Of a stretch of DNA of 64,000 nucleotides, positions 32,345 through 43,926 are shown piece after piece (within the stretch, counting starts at the first letter, position 1; the number at the start of each line of letters is the position of its first letter). Made by a program: the position numbers and the translations under genes. The stretch lies in NCBI GenBank assembly GCA_023935145.1, contig CM043705.1, forward strand, positions 52,894,084 through 52,958,083, in the 5' to 3' direction. The DNA comes from Bretschneidera sinensis. Its lineage: Eukaryota > Streptophyta > Magnoliopsida > Brassicales > Akaniaceae. The notes beneath the pieces are model-generated. The model saw nothing but the letters and a program-made list of their open reading frames with translations. It was not told where the DNA came from and did no database searches.

Positions 32345-35300
32345 TATAAGTAACTTAGTAGTGAAGTTAAGTGGTTTTAAGATAAAAAAAACTGTATAAC
32401 TTAGTTATTTTAAGGTCAAAAGAATAGAATACTTATCTAACGGATGAAACAGGGTTACCGTCACATATGTTTTGTAGAATGTGAGTAGTAAGAACAAATG
32501 AAATCCATTTTGGATCATGAGTTACAAACCCAGGGGTTTGGGTCTTAAAAAGTAGAAAACTGAGCAGTTTTAAGATCAAAATAGTAGAATACATGTCTAA
32601 CGGATGAGGCGGGGTTACTGTCACGTCCGTTTGGTAGAAGTTGAGTAGTAGGAACAAACAGAATTTTTTTCGGATCACGGGTTACAAACCCAGGGGTTTT
32701 CGGTCTTAAAAAGTTTATAACTTAAATGTTTTAAGATCAAAAGAGTATAATACTTGTTTAATGGATGAGGCGAGGTTACTGTCACGTCTGTTTGGTATAA
32801 TGTGACTAGAGAGAACAAACGAAATCCATTTTGGATCACGGATTACAAACCTGAGGGGTTTCGGTCTTAAAAAGTAGATAACTTAGCAGCTTTAAGAACA
32901 AAATAGTAGAATACTTGTCTAACGGATAAGGCAGGGTTACTGTCACGTCCATTTGGTAGAATATGACCAGTGGGAACAAACAGAATCTATTTCGAATCAC
33001 GGGTTAAAAACCTGGGGGTTTCAGTCTTAAAAAGTAGATAACTTAACGGTTTTAAGGTCGAAAGAGTAGAAAACTTGTCTAACAGACGAGGCAGCTTTAC
33101 TATCACGTCCGTTTGGAAGAATGTGAGTAGTGGGAATAAGTAGAATCCATTTCGGCTCACAAGTTACAAACCTGGGGGGTTTCGTTCTTAAAAAGAAGAT
33201 AACTTTGCGGTTTTAAGATTAAAAGATTATAATACTTATCTAACAAACGAGGCAGGATTACTGTCATGTTTGTTTGGTAGAATGTGAATAGTGGAACAAA
33301 TGAAATCCATTTCGGATCATGGGTTACAAACCCGGAGGGTTTCGGTCTTAAAAAATAGATATCTTAGCGATTTTAAGGTCAAAATAATAGAATAATTGTC
33401 TAACAGATGAAGCGGTATCAATGTCACATCCGTTTAGTAGAATGTGAGTAGTGGGAATAAACAGAATCTATTTTGGATCGCGAGTTACAAACCCGAAAGG
33501 TTTCGATCTTTAAAAAGTATATAACTTATCGGTTTTAAGGTCAATAGAGTAGAATACTTGTCTAATGGATGAGGCGGGGTTACTGTCATGTCTGTTTGGA
33601 AGAATGTGAGTAGTTAAAATAAACGGAATCCATTTAGAATCACGAGTTACAAAACCAGGGGGTTTCGGTTTTAAAAAGTACATAACTTAGCGGGTTTAAG
33701 GTTAAAATAGTAGAATACTTATCTAAGGGATGAGGCGGGTTTTTGTCACGTCTGTTTTGTAGAATGTGAGTACTATGAACAAACAGAATCTATTTCGGAT
33801 CATGGGTTATAAACTCGAGAGGTTTCGGTCTTAAAAACTTTATAACTTAGCGATTTTAAGGTCAATAGAGTAAAATACTTATCTAATGGACGAGACGGGG
33901 TTACCGTCACGTCTGTTTGGTAGAATGTGACTAATGAGAACAAACAGAATCCATTTTAGATCACAGGTTAAAAACTTGGGAGTTTCGGTCTTAAAAAATA
34001 CTATACTTAACGGTCTTAAGGTCAAAAGAGTAGAATACTCTTCTAACGGATGAGGCAGGGTTAATGTTATGTTTGTTTGGTAGAATGTGACTAGTGAGAA
34101 CAAACGGAATCCATTTCGGATAAGGGGTTACAAACTTGGGGGGTTTTGGTATTAAAAAGTAGATAACTTAGTGGTTTTAAGGTCAAAAGAGTAAAATACT
34201 TGTCTAACATATGAGACGGGGTTATTGTCACGTCCGTTTGGTAGAATATGACTAGTAGGAAAAAATCGAATCCATTTCAGATCACGGGTTAGAAACCCAT
34301 GGGGTTTCGATCTTAAAAAAATACATAACTTAGCGGTTTTAAGGTCAAAAGAGTAGAATACTTGTTTAATGGATGAGATGGGATGATCGTCATGTCCGTT
34401 TGGTAGAATGTGACAAGTAGGAATAAACAGAATCCATTTCGGATCACGGGTTACAAACTCGAGGGGTTTCGGTCTTAAGAAGTAGATAACTTAGCGGCTT
34501 TAAGGTCAAAAGAGTATAATACTTGTCTAACGGATGAGGCGGTGTTACTGTCACATCTGTTTGGTAGAATATGACTAGTGAGAACAAACATAATCCATTT
34601 TGGATCACGGGTTACAAATCTGAGGGGTTTCGATCTTAAAAAGTATATAACTTAGTAGTTTTGATATCAAAAGAGTAGAATACTTGCCTAACGAATGAGG
34701 CGGGGATATTTTCACGTTCATTTGGTAGAATATGACTAGTGAGAAGAAACATAATCCTTTTTGGATCACGGGTTACAAACCCGAGGGGTTTTGGTCTTAA
34801 AAAGTAGATAACTTAGCTGTTTTAATGTCAAAAGAGTAAAATAATTGTCTAACGGATGAGGCAGGGATACTTTCATGTTTGTTTGGTAGAATGTGACTAT
34901 TGAGAACAAACAAAATCTATTTTAGATCATGGGTTACAAACCTGAGTAGTTTTGGTCTTAAAACGTAGATAACTTTGCGGTTTTAAGGTCAAAAGAGTAT
35001 AATACTTGTATAATGGATGAGGCAGGTTTACCTCATGCCCGTTTGGTAGAATGTGACTAGTGGGAACAAACGAAAATCATTTCAGATCACGGGTTACAAA
35101 CCAGGGGGTTTTGGTCTTAAAAAGTACATAACTTAGCAGATTTAAGGTCAAAAGCGTAGAATACTTATCTAAGGGATGAGGCGGGGTTACTGTCATGTCT
35201 GTTTTGTAGAATGTGAGTAGTGTGAACAAACATAATCCATTTCGGATTATGGGTTACAAACCCGAGACATTTCGGTCTTAAAAACTTTATAACTTAGCGA

Positions 35301-38300
35301 TTTTAAGGTTAATAGAGTAAAATACTTGTCTAATGGACGAGGCGGGGTTATCATCACGTCTGTTTGGTAGAATGTGACTAGTGAGAATAAACAGAATCCA
35401 TTTCGGATCACGGGTTAAAAACCTGGGGGTTTCGATCTTAAAAAGTACATAACTTAGCAGTCTTAAGGTCAAAAGAGTAGAATACTCTTCTAACGGATGA
35501 GGCAGGGTTAACGTCATGTCTGTTTGGTAGAATGTGACTAGTGAGAACAAACGGAATCCATTTCGGATAACGTGTTACAAATCTAGGGGGTTTTGGTCTT
35601 AAAAAACAGATAACTTAGTGGTTTTAAGGTCAAAAGAGTATAATACTTGTCTAACAGATGAGACGGGGTTACTGTCATATTTGTTTGGTAGATATGACTA
35701 GTAGGAAGAAACCGAATCCATTTCAGATCACGGGTAAGAAATTCGTTAGGTTTCGGTCTTAAAAAATACATAACTTAGCAGTTTTAAGGTCAAAAGAGTA
35801 GAATACTTGTCTAATGGATGAGGCGAGATGATTGTCATGTCCGTTTGGTAGAATGTGACAAGTGGGAATAAACAGAATCCATTTCGGATCACGGGTTACA
35901 AATCCGGGGGGTTTTGGTCTTAAAAAATAGATAACTTAGGGGTTTTAAGGTCAAAATAGTAGAATGCTTGTCTAATGGATGAAGCCGGGTTACTGTCACA
36001 TCTGTTTGGTAGAATGTGACCAGTAGGAACAAATATAATCCATTTTGGATCACGGGTTATAAACCCGAGGGATTTCGATATTAAAAAGTAGATAACTTAG
36101 TAATTTTGATGTCAAAAGAGTAGAATACTTGTCTAACGGACGAGGTGGTGATACTGTCACGTTCATTTGGTAGAATGTGACTCGTGAGAAGAAACAAAAT
36201 CCTTTTTGGATCACGGGTTACAAACCCGAGGGGTTTTGGTCTTAAAAAGTAGATAACTTAGTTGTTTTAATGTCAAAATATTAGAATACTTGTCTAACGG
36301 ACGAGGCGGGGATACTGTCACATTTGTTTGGTAGAATGTGACTAGTGAGAACAAATAGAATCTATTTTAGATCATAGGTTACAAGCCCGGGTAGTTTTGG
36401 TCTTAAAAAGTAGATAACTTAGCGGTTTTAAGGTCAAAAGAGTATAATATTTGTCTAATGGACGAGGTGGGTTTACCTCATGTCCGTTTAGTATAATGTG
36501 ATTAGTGGGAACAAACGGAATCTATTTCGAATCACGGGTTACAAACCAAGGGTTTCGATCTTAAAAAGTAAATAACTTAGTGGTTTTAAGGTCAAAAGAG
36601 TAGAATACATGTCTAACGGACGATGTGGGGTTACTATTATGTCTGTTTGGTAGAGTGTGACTAGTGGAATAATCGAAATCCATTTTGGATCACGAGATAT
36701 AAATTCGATGGGTTTCAGTCTGAAATAGTAGATAACGTAGCAGTTTTAAGGTCAAAAGAGTAGAATACTTGTTTAACGGACAAGGCAAGGTTATTATCAC
36801 ACTTGTTTGGTAGAATAGGATTATTAGGAATAAACATAATCCATTTTAGATCACGGGTTACAAACCCGGGGGTTTCGGTCTTAAAAAGTAGATAACTTAG
36901 CGATTTTAAGGTCAAAAGAGTATAATACATGTCTAACGGACGAGGCGCGGATACTGTCATGTCCTTGGTAGAATTTAACTAGTGGGATCAAACAGAATCC
37001 ATTTTGGATCACAGGTTACAAACCTGAGAGATTTCGGGTTTAAAAAAGTAGATAACTTAGTGGTTTTAAGGTCAAAATAGTAGAATACTTGTCTAATGGA
37101 TGAGGCGGGTTAAACATCACATCTGTTTGGTAGAATGTGATAGTGGGAATAAACGGAATCCATTTCGGATCACGAGTTACAAACCAGGGGGGTTTAGGTA
37201 TTAAAAAGTAGATAACTTATCGGTTTTAAGGTCAAAAGAGTAGAATAATTGTCTAACGGATGTGGCAGGGTTACCGTCACATCTTTTTGGTAGAATGTGA
37301 CTTGTGAGAATAAACAAAATTCATTTCAGATCATAGGTTACAAACCCGAGGGGTTCGGTTTTAAAGAGTAGATAACTTTACGGTTTTAAAGTCAAAATAG
37401 TAGAATTCTTGTTAAATAGATGATGCAGGGTTTCCATCACATCCATTTAGTAGAATATGACTAGTGGAAACAAGCAGAATCCATTTTGAATCATGGATTA
37501 CAAACCCAATGGGTTTCGGTTTTAAAAAAGTAGATAACTTAACGGTTTTAAGGTCAAAAGGGTAGAATGCTTATCTAATAGACGAAGTGGTGTTACTGTC
37601 ACTTCCGTTTGGTAGAATGTGAGTAGTGGGAACAATTAGAATCTATTTTGGATCACGGGTTACAAACCCGGGGGTTTCGGTCTTAAAAGGCTGATAACTT
37701 AGTATTTGTAAGGTCAAAAGAGTAGAATACTTGTCTAACTGACGAGGTGGGGTTACTGTCACATCTGTTTGGTAAAATGTGAGTAATAGAACAAATAGAA
37801 TCCATTTCGAATCATGGGTTAGAAACTCGGGGGTTTTCGGTCTTAAGAAGTATATAACTTAATAGTTTTAAGATCAAAAGAGTAGAAAACTTGTCTAACG
37901 GATGGGGCAGGGTTACTGTCACATCCGTTTGGTAGAATGTGAGTAGTGGAAACAAACATAATCCATTTCGGATCACGGGTTACAAACCTGGTGGGTTTCG
38001 GTCATAAAAAGTATATAACTTTGCGGTTTGAAGATTAAATGAGTAGAATACTTGTCTAACGGATAAGGCGGCGTTACTGTCACGTCTGTTTGGTAGAATT
38101 TGAGTTGTGAGAACAAACAAAATCCATTTCGGATCACGGGTTACAAACCTAGGGGGTTTTGGTCTTAAAAAGTAGATAACTTAACGGTTTTAAGGTCAAA
38201 AGAGTAGAATACTTGTTTAACGAATGAGGCGGGTTTAATGTTATGTCCATTTGGTAGAATGTGAGTAGAAGGAACAAACGTAATCCATTTTGGATACGGG

Positions 38301-39316
38301 TTACAAACCCGGGGGCTTTCGGTCTTGAAAAGTAGATAACTTAGCGGTTTTATTGTCAAAATAGTAGAATACTTGCCTAACAGATGGGGCGAGGTTACTG
38401 TTATGTCTGTTTGGTAGAATGTGAGTAGTGGGAATAAACAGAATCTATTTTGGATCACGGGTTACAAACCCGAAAAGTTTCAGTCTTAAAAAGTTAACAA
38501 CTTAGCGTTCTTAAGGTCAAAAGAGTATAATACTTGACTAACAGACGAGGTGGGTTTACTATCACATTCGTTTTGTAGAATGTGAGTAGTGGGAACAAAT
38601 GGAATCCATTTCGGATCTCTGGGTACAAACCCGAGGGTTTCGGTTTTAAAAAGTAGATAACTTGGCGGTTATAAGGTGAAAAGAGTAGAATACTTGTCTA
38701 ACGGATGATGTGGGGTTACTGTCACGTCCATTTGGTAGAATGTGAGTAGTGGGAACAAACAAGATCCATTTTGGATCATTCGTTACAAATCCGAGAGGTT
38801 TCGGTCTTAAAAAGTTAATAACTTAGCAGTTTAAGGTCAAAAGAGTAGAATACTTGTCTAACAGACGAGGCAGGGTTATCGTCATATTCGTTTGATAGAA
38901 TGTGAGTAGTGAGAATAAACGGAATCCATTTCGGATCGCGGGTTACAAACCCGGGGGGGTTTCGGTTTGAAAATATAGATAACTTAGCGGCTTTAAGGTC
39001 AAAAAGAGTAGAATACTTGTCTAATGGACGAGGCGAGGTTACTGTCACGTCCGTTTGGTAGAATGTGAGTAAAGAGAACAAACAGAATCAATTTCGGATT
39101 AGGGTTACAAAATTGAGGGGATTCGATCTTAAAAAGTAGATAACTTAGCGGTTTTAAGGTCAAAATAGTATAATACTTGTCTAACGGACGAGGCAGGGTT
39201 ACTGCCACATCCGTTTGGTAAAATGTGACTAGTGGGAATAAACAAAATTCATTTGTGATCACGGGTTAAAAACCTGAAAGGTTTTGGTATAAAAACATTG
39301 ATGACTTAGCGGTTTT
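32345..39316 (+). repeat. 160-bp satellite-like tandem array in the last CACTA intron, about 43 units
   Basis: The landmark GTTACAAACC recurs every 160-161 bp (for example 32521, 32681, 32842, 33003, 33163) to about 39270. The unit contains ATAACTTAGCGGTTTTAAGG, GTAGAATACTTGTCTAACGG, CACGTCCGTTTGGTAGAATG and CACGGGTTACAAACCCG. Two dyads occur per unit: AACGGACG with CGTCCGTT (17 bases apart), and CGGGTT-ACA-AACCCG. Units differ mainly at CpG sites. Two unit types alternate in blocks (GTGAGTAGTGGG or GTGACTAGTGAG). Minus-strand frames of 60-97 codons cross the array, but they follow the repeat and are not taken as genes. Confidence 0.95.
33640..36540 (+). repeat. Higher-order repeat within the 160-bp array: a nine-unit block present twice
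   Basis: Variant-specific marks recur at an offset of about 1446 bp. ACTTTATAACTTAGCGA is at 33838 and 35286; ATACATAACTTAGC at 34321 and 35766; the CGGATAA variant at 34118 and 35565; GACAAGT at 34412 and 35857; GTTTACCTCATG at 35026 and 36471. Offsets of 1445-1448 bp equal nine units, so a nine-unit block (about 33640-35090) was duplicated as a whole (about 35090-36540). Confidence 0.88.
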
Positions 39317-39466
39317 CTACCAAAATGATTTCAAATTAACTTATTTAGTTTTTATTCAATAATATTAATAATGTTTTTTTTTTTTTAGCTTTTTCTTAAT
39401 GATACTGGGAGGGCCAATGAGGCCAGTGAGGATCCTAAGTGTGACGAAGATTTTGGGGACCCTTAG

Positions 39467-40027
39467 GACATTTTATTTAAATATTATAACATTCCATGTT
39501 TCTTATTATTAAATTTGGATATTGTACATTGTTTTTGTAATTTTGACTATAATTAGAATTTGTTCACTTCGTATTGATGTAGTTACCTACAATTTTGAAT
39601 GTAAATTAAATACATTGTTAGCAGAAAATTTTCTATTTTTGAAAGCATTTTAGGAAATATTACAAAAACTCAAACAATCATCAGTGTTGATCCCATCACT
39701 AATAATGCAACCTAAAAAAAATTATTTGCGACGAAATCAGCGAGAAAATTCCACTCATTGATAGCTTAAAAATATCTGCGAGGGGATTCTCATCGTTATA
39801 AATTATTAAAATATTAATTTTTTGTCGCTTTTCTTTGGTGAAAAACATCAGCGAGGGAAAATCTCGTCGCTTATAAGACTATTCCCATTGCAGATTGCTT
39901 AATTAGCGACGGGATTCTTATTCCTATCTGCGATGAGGTAAATTGTGACGGAGTCATCTGCCTGTCGCAAATTACTTTCAGCAAGGAGAATTGAGTTTTC
40001 AACGAGGGAAAATCCCGTCATAGATGC
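39467..40027 (+). other. 3' untranslated and right subterminal region of the CACTA element
   Basis: AT-rich 3' tail. From about 39728 it carries many copies of GCGACGAAATCAGCGAG, CTGCGAGGGG, TCTCGTCGC, GCGACGGG and GTCGCAAAT in both orientations. These mirror the motifs near the left end and are the likely sites for binding by the accessory transposition protein. Confidence 0.75.
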
Positions 40028-40044
40028 TTCTTTTTCTAGTAGTG
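40028..40044 (-). repeat. Right terminal inverted repeat of the CACTA element
   Basis: TTCTTTTTCTAGTAGTG is the inverted partner of the left end, followed by the target duplication ATA (40045-40047). Confidence 0.92.
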
Positions 40045-40047
40045 ATA

Positions 40048-40173
40048 GAATTGTTGGTTTGGGTTATTTTTTAAGCAATATTTGATTTCTCATCATCAAT
40101 TAATTTCTCTTCACAAAGTAATTTATCCTTTTAATTTCAGTTTTGTAGAGTTGTGGGTTTGGGTTGTTTTTTA
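40048..40173 (+). repeat. Rest of first copy and complete second copy of the ~100-bp duplication
   Basis: 40048-40074 finishes the first copy (GAATTGTTGGTTTGGG...). 40075-40173 is the second, uninterrupted copy, reading TTTCAGTTTTGTAGAGTTG where the first reads TTTCACTTTTATA, the CACTA element, then GAATTG. Confidence 0.85.
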
Positions 40174-40395
40174 ATTTTTTTTTCTCTATGAGAATTTCAT
40201 GTTTAGTAAATTGTCTTATTTTTTTTATGCATGCGTGTATAAGAAGAACAGCTCCTCGAATTCATTGAAGAACAGCTCGCTGATTTCTTCGATTCCTTTA
40301 TATTATTTATGTTTTTTTTCTCCTTTTCTTTTCAGTTTTTGTTTCTTGATTTCTTCTCTTATGATCTTTATTTCTTTATTCTTATCACTAATTAG

Positions 40396-40628
40396 AAATG
40401 TGTTTGTTAGGCTAAAAGCAAAACCACATACAAAGATGTAAGTTGTTTTATTAAGAGTGTTTAATTGGTCTAATCCATGTTCTTAAAAACATAAACATTG
40501 TCGTGATCTTTACCAAATGATACTTGCTTTTGATCCCTTAAAAAAAATGTTGTTGATGGAGTCCAGCTGCACAGGTCCCTTATCAGCTTTTGTTGTACAG
40601 CTAATCAAGGTGTGCTATTACAAATCAT
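40396..40628 (+). repeat. Direct repeat copy 1 (pairs with 41017-41247)
   Basis: Shares ATGTGTTTGTTAGGCT, CACATACAAAGATGTAAG, GTCGTGATCTTTACCAA and GGAGTCCAGC with the second copy. The second copy lies 621 bp downstream. Confidence 0.85.
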
Positions 40629-41016
40629 ATAATGGTGTATATAGACAAGTTGATCTGATCAGGGTGGACTACGTCCTTATTCATTATTGTCTATTCATCT
40701 ACACTATTATTTCATCCATTTTATATGGTGTTAATGGTTAGAAATTCATAGTTCTGTGCTTATATAACTTAGGCTCTATATGGTTGCATAAAAAAGGGAA
40801 GGAAAAGCAAAAAAAGAAAAAGGGACTAAGTGAAATATCTATTTTTTTAAGAGTGCATTGCAGGTGTGGCATAAGCATACACATGATTCATACACATCTC
40901 TTGGTCAAAAATTTAGAGTCATCCTAACATAGCATAATACAAATGTTGGTATGATTTGATGGGTTCTGATGTTTTTGTATGCTTTGTTGGGTTGTTATGA
41001 CAATTTGCTATGCTTC

Positions 41017-41247
41017 AAATGTGTTTGTTAGGCTCTTTGCAAAGCCACATACAAAGATGTAAGCTGTTTTATTAAGATTGTTTAATTGGTCTAATTCCTG
41101 TTCTTAAAAACAGAAACAGTGTCGTGATCTTTACCAATTAATAGTTGCTTTTGATCCCTTAAAAAATGCTGTTAATGGAGTCCAGCCACACAGGTCCCTT
41201 AACAGTTGGAGGTGTACAGCTAAACAAGGCGTGCTGGTACAAATCAC
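41017..41247 (+). repeat. Direct repeat copy 2 (pairs with 40396-40628)
   Basis: Same order of landmarks as the first copy, with scattered substitutions and small length changes. This points to an old tandem duplication of a ~620-bp segment whose remaining part has diverged. Confidence 0.85.
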
Positions 41248-43690
41248 CACTAGGAATTTAATTATTTCTATTACATAAAATACAATAGAATTGTACTCTC
41301 TGTTTCTTACTTCTGAATGCAGTTATGTATGTTTTGCAATTACCAATCAGGCAATAAAATTTCCGTTGAGTTTCCTGTATTTGAATTGAGTAATTGCAGT
41401 CTTACTGTCAATGTATCGTTGGGAACTTTTTTCCCCTTGAATATTATAAAATTTTCGTCTTGCAAAAAGAGCTAAGTATTCTGCTATTTAGTTGATGTTT
41501 TAAATATGCTGCATAATGCTGGCTGCTTATGCAGTAGTTTTCTGTAACATGATGTTATTGATTTTCCTTGAGCAATTTTCAATTTGATTTGCAAGCTACT
41601 TGATGATTCTTGATTTAATTTGCTGTATAGCTTCTGTACTTTATTTCTTGCATTGACAAAATTTCTTTGAAGAAAGTTAGGAGTCATAGGTATTCAAAAA
41701 AAAAAAAAAAGTTAAAAGAAAAAGAAAGTTAGGGCTGTGCCGAAACTTTTTGATTGCGAATTATCTTCTTTAGGGGAAGTGATCTCTTAGTATGAAATCC
41801 AATGAAGATGCTTAACTGGCTAAAGGGTTAAGTCAACGAGCTTATAATACTTAATTGATTGTATTCATCTTTATATCACCACACAAATCTTTGTTTCAGA
41901 ATTAATAAGATTTGGTTTCTATTCTGATATGCAAGATCTCTTTTAGTATGAGCAAAGATGCAGAATATAGAAGCTTGATTAGACAAGAGAAGGTAAAAGA
42001 TGCAGGATCCATTTTAGTATGAATAAAGGGCGTGCATGGCTCAGTTTTCTAACGAGGGAAAGCAAAGAAATTCATCCTCACCTTTTTCTCCTCTTCTTTC
42101 CTTTTATTTTATTGATTATTGATGATGCAACTCTTTATTTTTTGGATTTTTATGATAGGAAAGGTTTAGTTGAAGTTTTTTCAGGAGGAGTTCTACTATT
42201 TTTTTTGGTATCTGAAACTTTCTGTAGTGTGTAGCAGGTAATTAGTTTTTCTCTCTAGATATTCATCTGTCTAAGGTTTTGATTTTCATTGCCGTAAAGG
42301 CTGATTTTTTTGTGTTGAAATATGAAAGAGAGTTGCATACTTGCATTAGCTTTCTCCTCATTCAGGAGCTTCCACCATGTTTTGGTCCAGCATGTTCTAC
42401 TTTGCATTAAAGTTTATAAGGAAGCCTTCAATCTTTGCTTGAGATAAAGAAATGCTATGAATCTTCAAACCATATTATCTGATCCTCATTGATTTAGAAT
42501 CATTTTTAATTTTCTTTATACATTTTTTATCTTCTAATTTCAAAATGTTTGATTGCATTTGAAAAACCTTTTTCTTATTTATTTAGTTTGTGGGTGGTTT
42601 ACATGCAGGCCATTTAACATAAAAAATTTATTCGGTCCAAAGAATATCGTTTGGTCATTAACGAGTCAAAGCAAGTAATGCTTCAAAATCATAGGTTAGT
42701 TTCAATTTTAATTTCCTTTATATATTTTTTTTCCAATTTACTTACGTTAATTATTTGAATTTGAAAATATATTTTCTTATTTATTTGTTTATTTAGTTTC
42801 TTTTTTTTTAAACTTTTTGACTTTGAGGATTTTCGGCTTCCTTTATTTGGTTTTGAGCTTTCAGCATAGAATGAAGTGTCAGTGAAGAAAACCTCAGTTT
42901 TTGTATTGACAAGGGGGGTACATCCACATATGTTTATACTGAGTTTCTTGCCTAGCCTAATATTCAAGTTTGGTTTCTCTTGGATCTTACCGCTTATCAA
43001 AAAGTGATTGGGTTTGAGTTGTGTTTGTTATTACTTTGGATTATGAGTGACATGATCGATTGGAATGGTTAATTTCTGATTGAACCTGGTTACATCATTG
43101 TATAATTTTGAGTAGCTATTTGATTTAGGGAGATTTTTTCTATTCCTCCTTTGTCTGATTATAAATCATGTAATTGGTGCTTAGAGCGTCAAGAAAAGAC
43201 AGTACTTTTATAAAACATTCTTAAGATTGAAATTTATCATACATATTCCTTGATTGCTAATATGACAATATGGAAAATGTTAATAACAGACAATGGTGGT
43301 TCTCCTTAGAGTTACTGCCTTTTTTTTTTTTTTTTTGCTTTTGCTGTACCAACATTCATCTAATAGTAGTGTCATGAACTGTTCTGTGAATGTGCTAGGA
43401 GAATGCATACGTAGAATGAAAAACCAACCTATCTGAAAATTTGAAAGAGTTTGTATTGAAAGTTGTATAACAACATTTTCGGTGTAAAAGAGGTGATGTT
43501 TTCCAAAAAGAAATCATTCATAATTACAAATAAATATTTGTTACAACGGTGAAACAAAATTACGTAGATAAACAATTATGAAATCTTTTATTTTAGTGTT
43601 AACTCTATCAAATAAAATATAAAATTTAAGTGGAAAAAAGAATAAATTATCATTATAAGAGTACAAAAAGTGATTGACATGCATTTCAAA

Positions 43691-43873
43691 ATTAATAACA
43701 TATGCGTGTTGATATGTTTTTCTATCGGATTAAACGAAATATGAGATTAGCATAATAAAAATATTTTTAATCTTATGACTATACGTATAATCGAACCCAA
43801 AGATAAAATGTGATGAATAATAAAGGAAGATGTTATCAATATTGTTTAATGCACTCAGACGTATGATCATAAG

Positions 43874-43926
<53 letters not shown>

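Larger units (their letters stand above)
29443..39466 (+). pseudogene. CACTA-encoded gene with Transposase_24-like (Ptta/En/Spm) domain, broken, last intron hugely expanded
   Basis: Exons inferred from splice signals: 29443-29621 (RGRGRDDMN...), 29713-29817, 29933 to about 30290, and 39389-39466. Exons two and three give EVFLETHKKKGSGEFVN, then ERYNEVLHEIYKDD, and WLAVSGGSSKGRNYGFGNW. This is the conserved core of the plant Ptta/En/Spm transposase-associated family, accessory proteins of CACTA elements. A TAG replaces a residue before WLAV, and there is a frameshift after PPRHSKHQ. The third exon then reads NQKIQENVNKVMERTM. The last exon (26 codons, acidic, NDTGRANEASEDPKCDEDFG) ends in TAG at 39466. 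The last intron, about 9.1 kb, contains a solo LTR and the 160-bp array. Confidence 0.75.
14043..40044 (+). mobile_element. CACTA (En/Spm-type) DNA transposon, apparently non-autonomous, with nested insertions
   Basis: The ends CACTACAAGAAAAAGAA (14043) and the reverse complement of CACTACTAGAAAAAGAA (ending 40044) match in 16 of 17 bases. They are flanked by ATA on both sides (14040-14042, 40045-40047), the 3-bp target duplication typical of CACTA elements. Both subterminal regions carry repeated GCGACGAG/CAGCGA-type motifs, the expected transposase-binding zone. Inside are a Tat retrotransposon (14127-25709), a broken gene with a Transposase_24-like domain (29443-39466), a solo Del LTR and a 7-kb satellite array in the last intron. 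Without the two insertions the element would be about 12.4 kb. No TNP2-like transposase was recognised. Confidence 0.92.
40174..43690. other. AT-rich intergenic DNA; no gene recognised
   Basis: Short open frames (for example 40199-40441 and 42019-42234) are rich in F, L and S from T-rich DNA and have no recognisable motif. A pair of ~230-bp direct repeats is listed separately. If a Helitron starts at 13207, this could be its continuation. Confidence 0.5.

Noticed and set aside
32433..39262. Minus-strand open frames of 60-97 codons with a repeated FSL.TFYQTD pattern
   Set aside because: They are translations of the 160-bp repeat, differ only as the units differ, and have no domain or start context of a gene.
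32345..39316. CRISPR-like array
   Set aside because: Units are contiguous and 160 bp long with no unique spacers, in a plant transposon.
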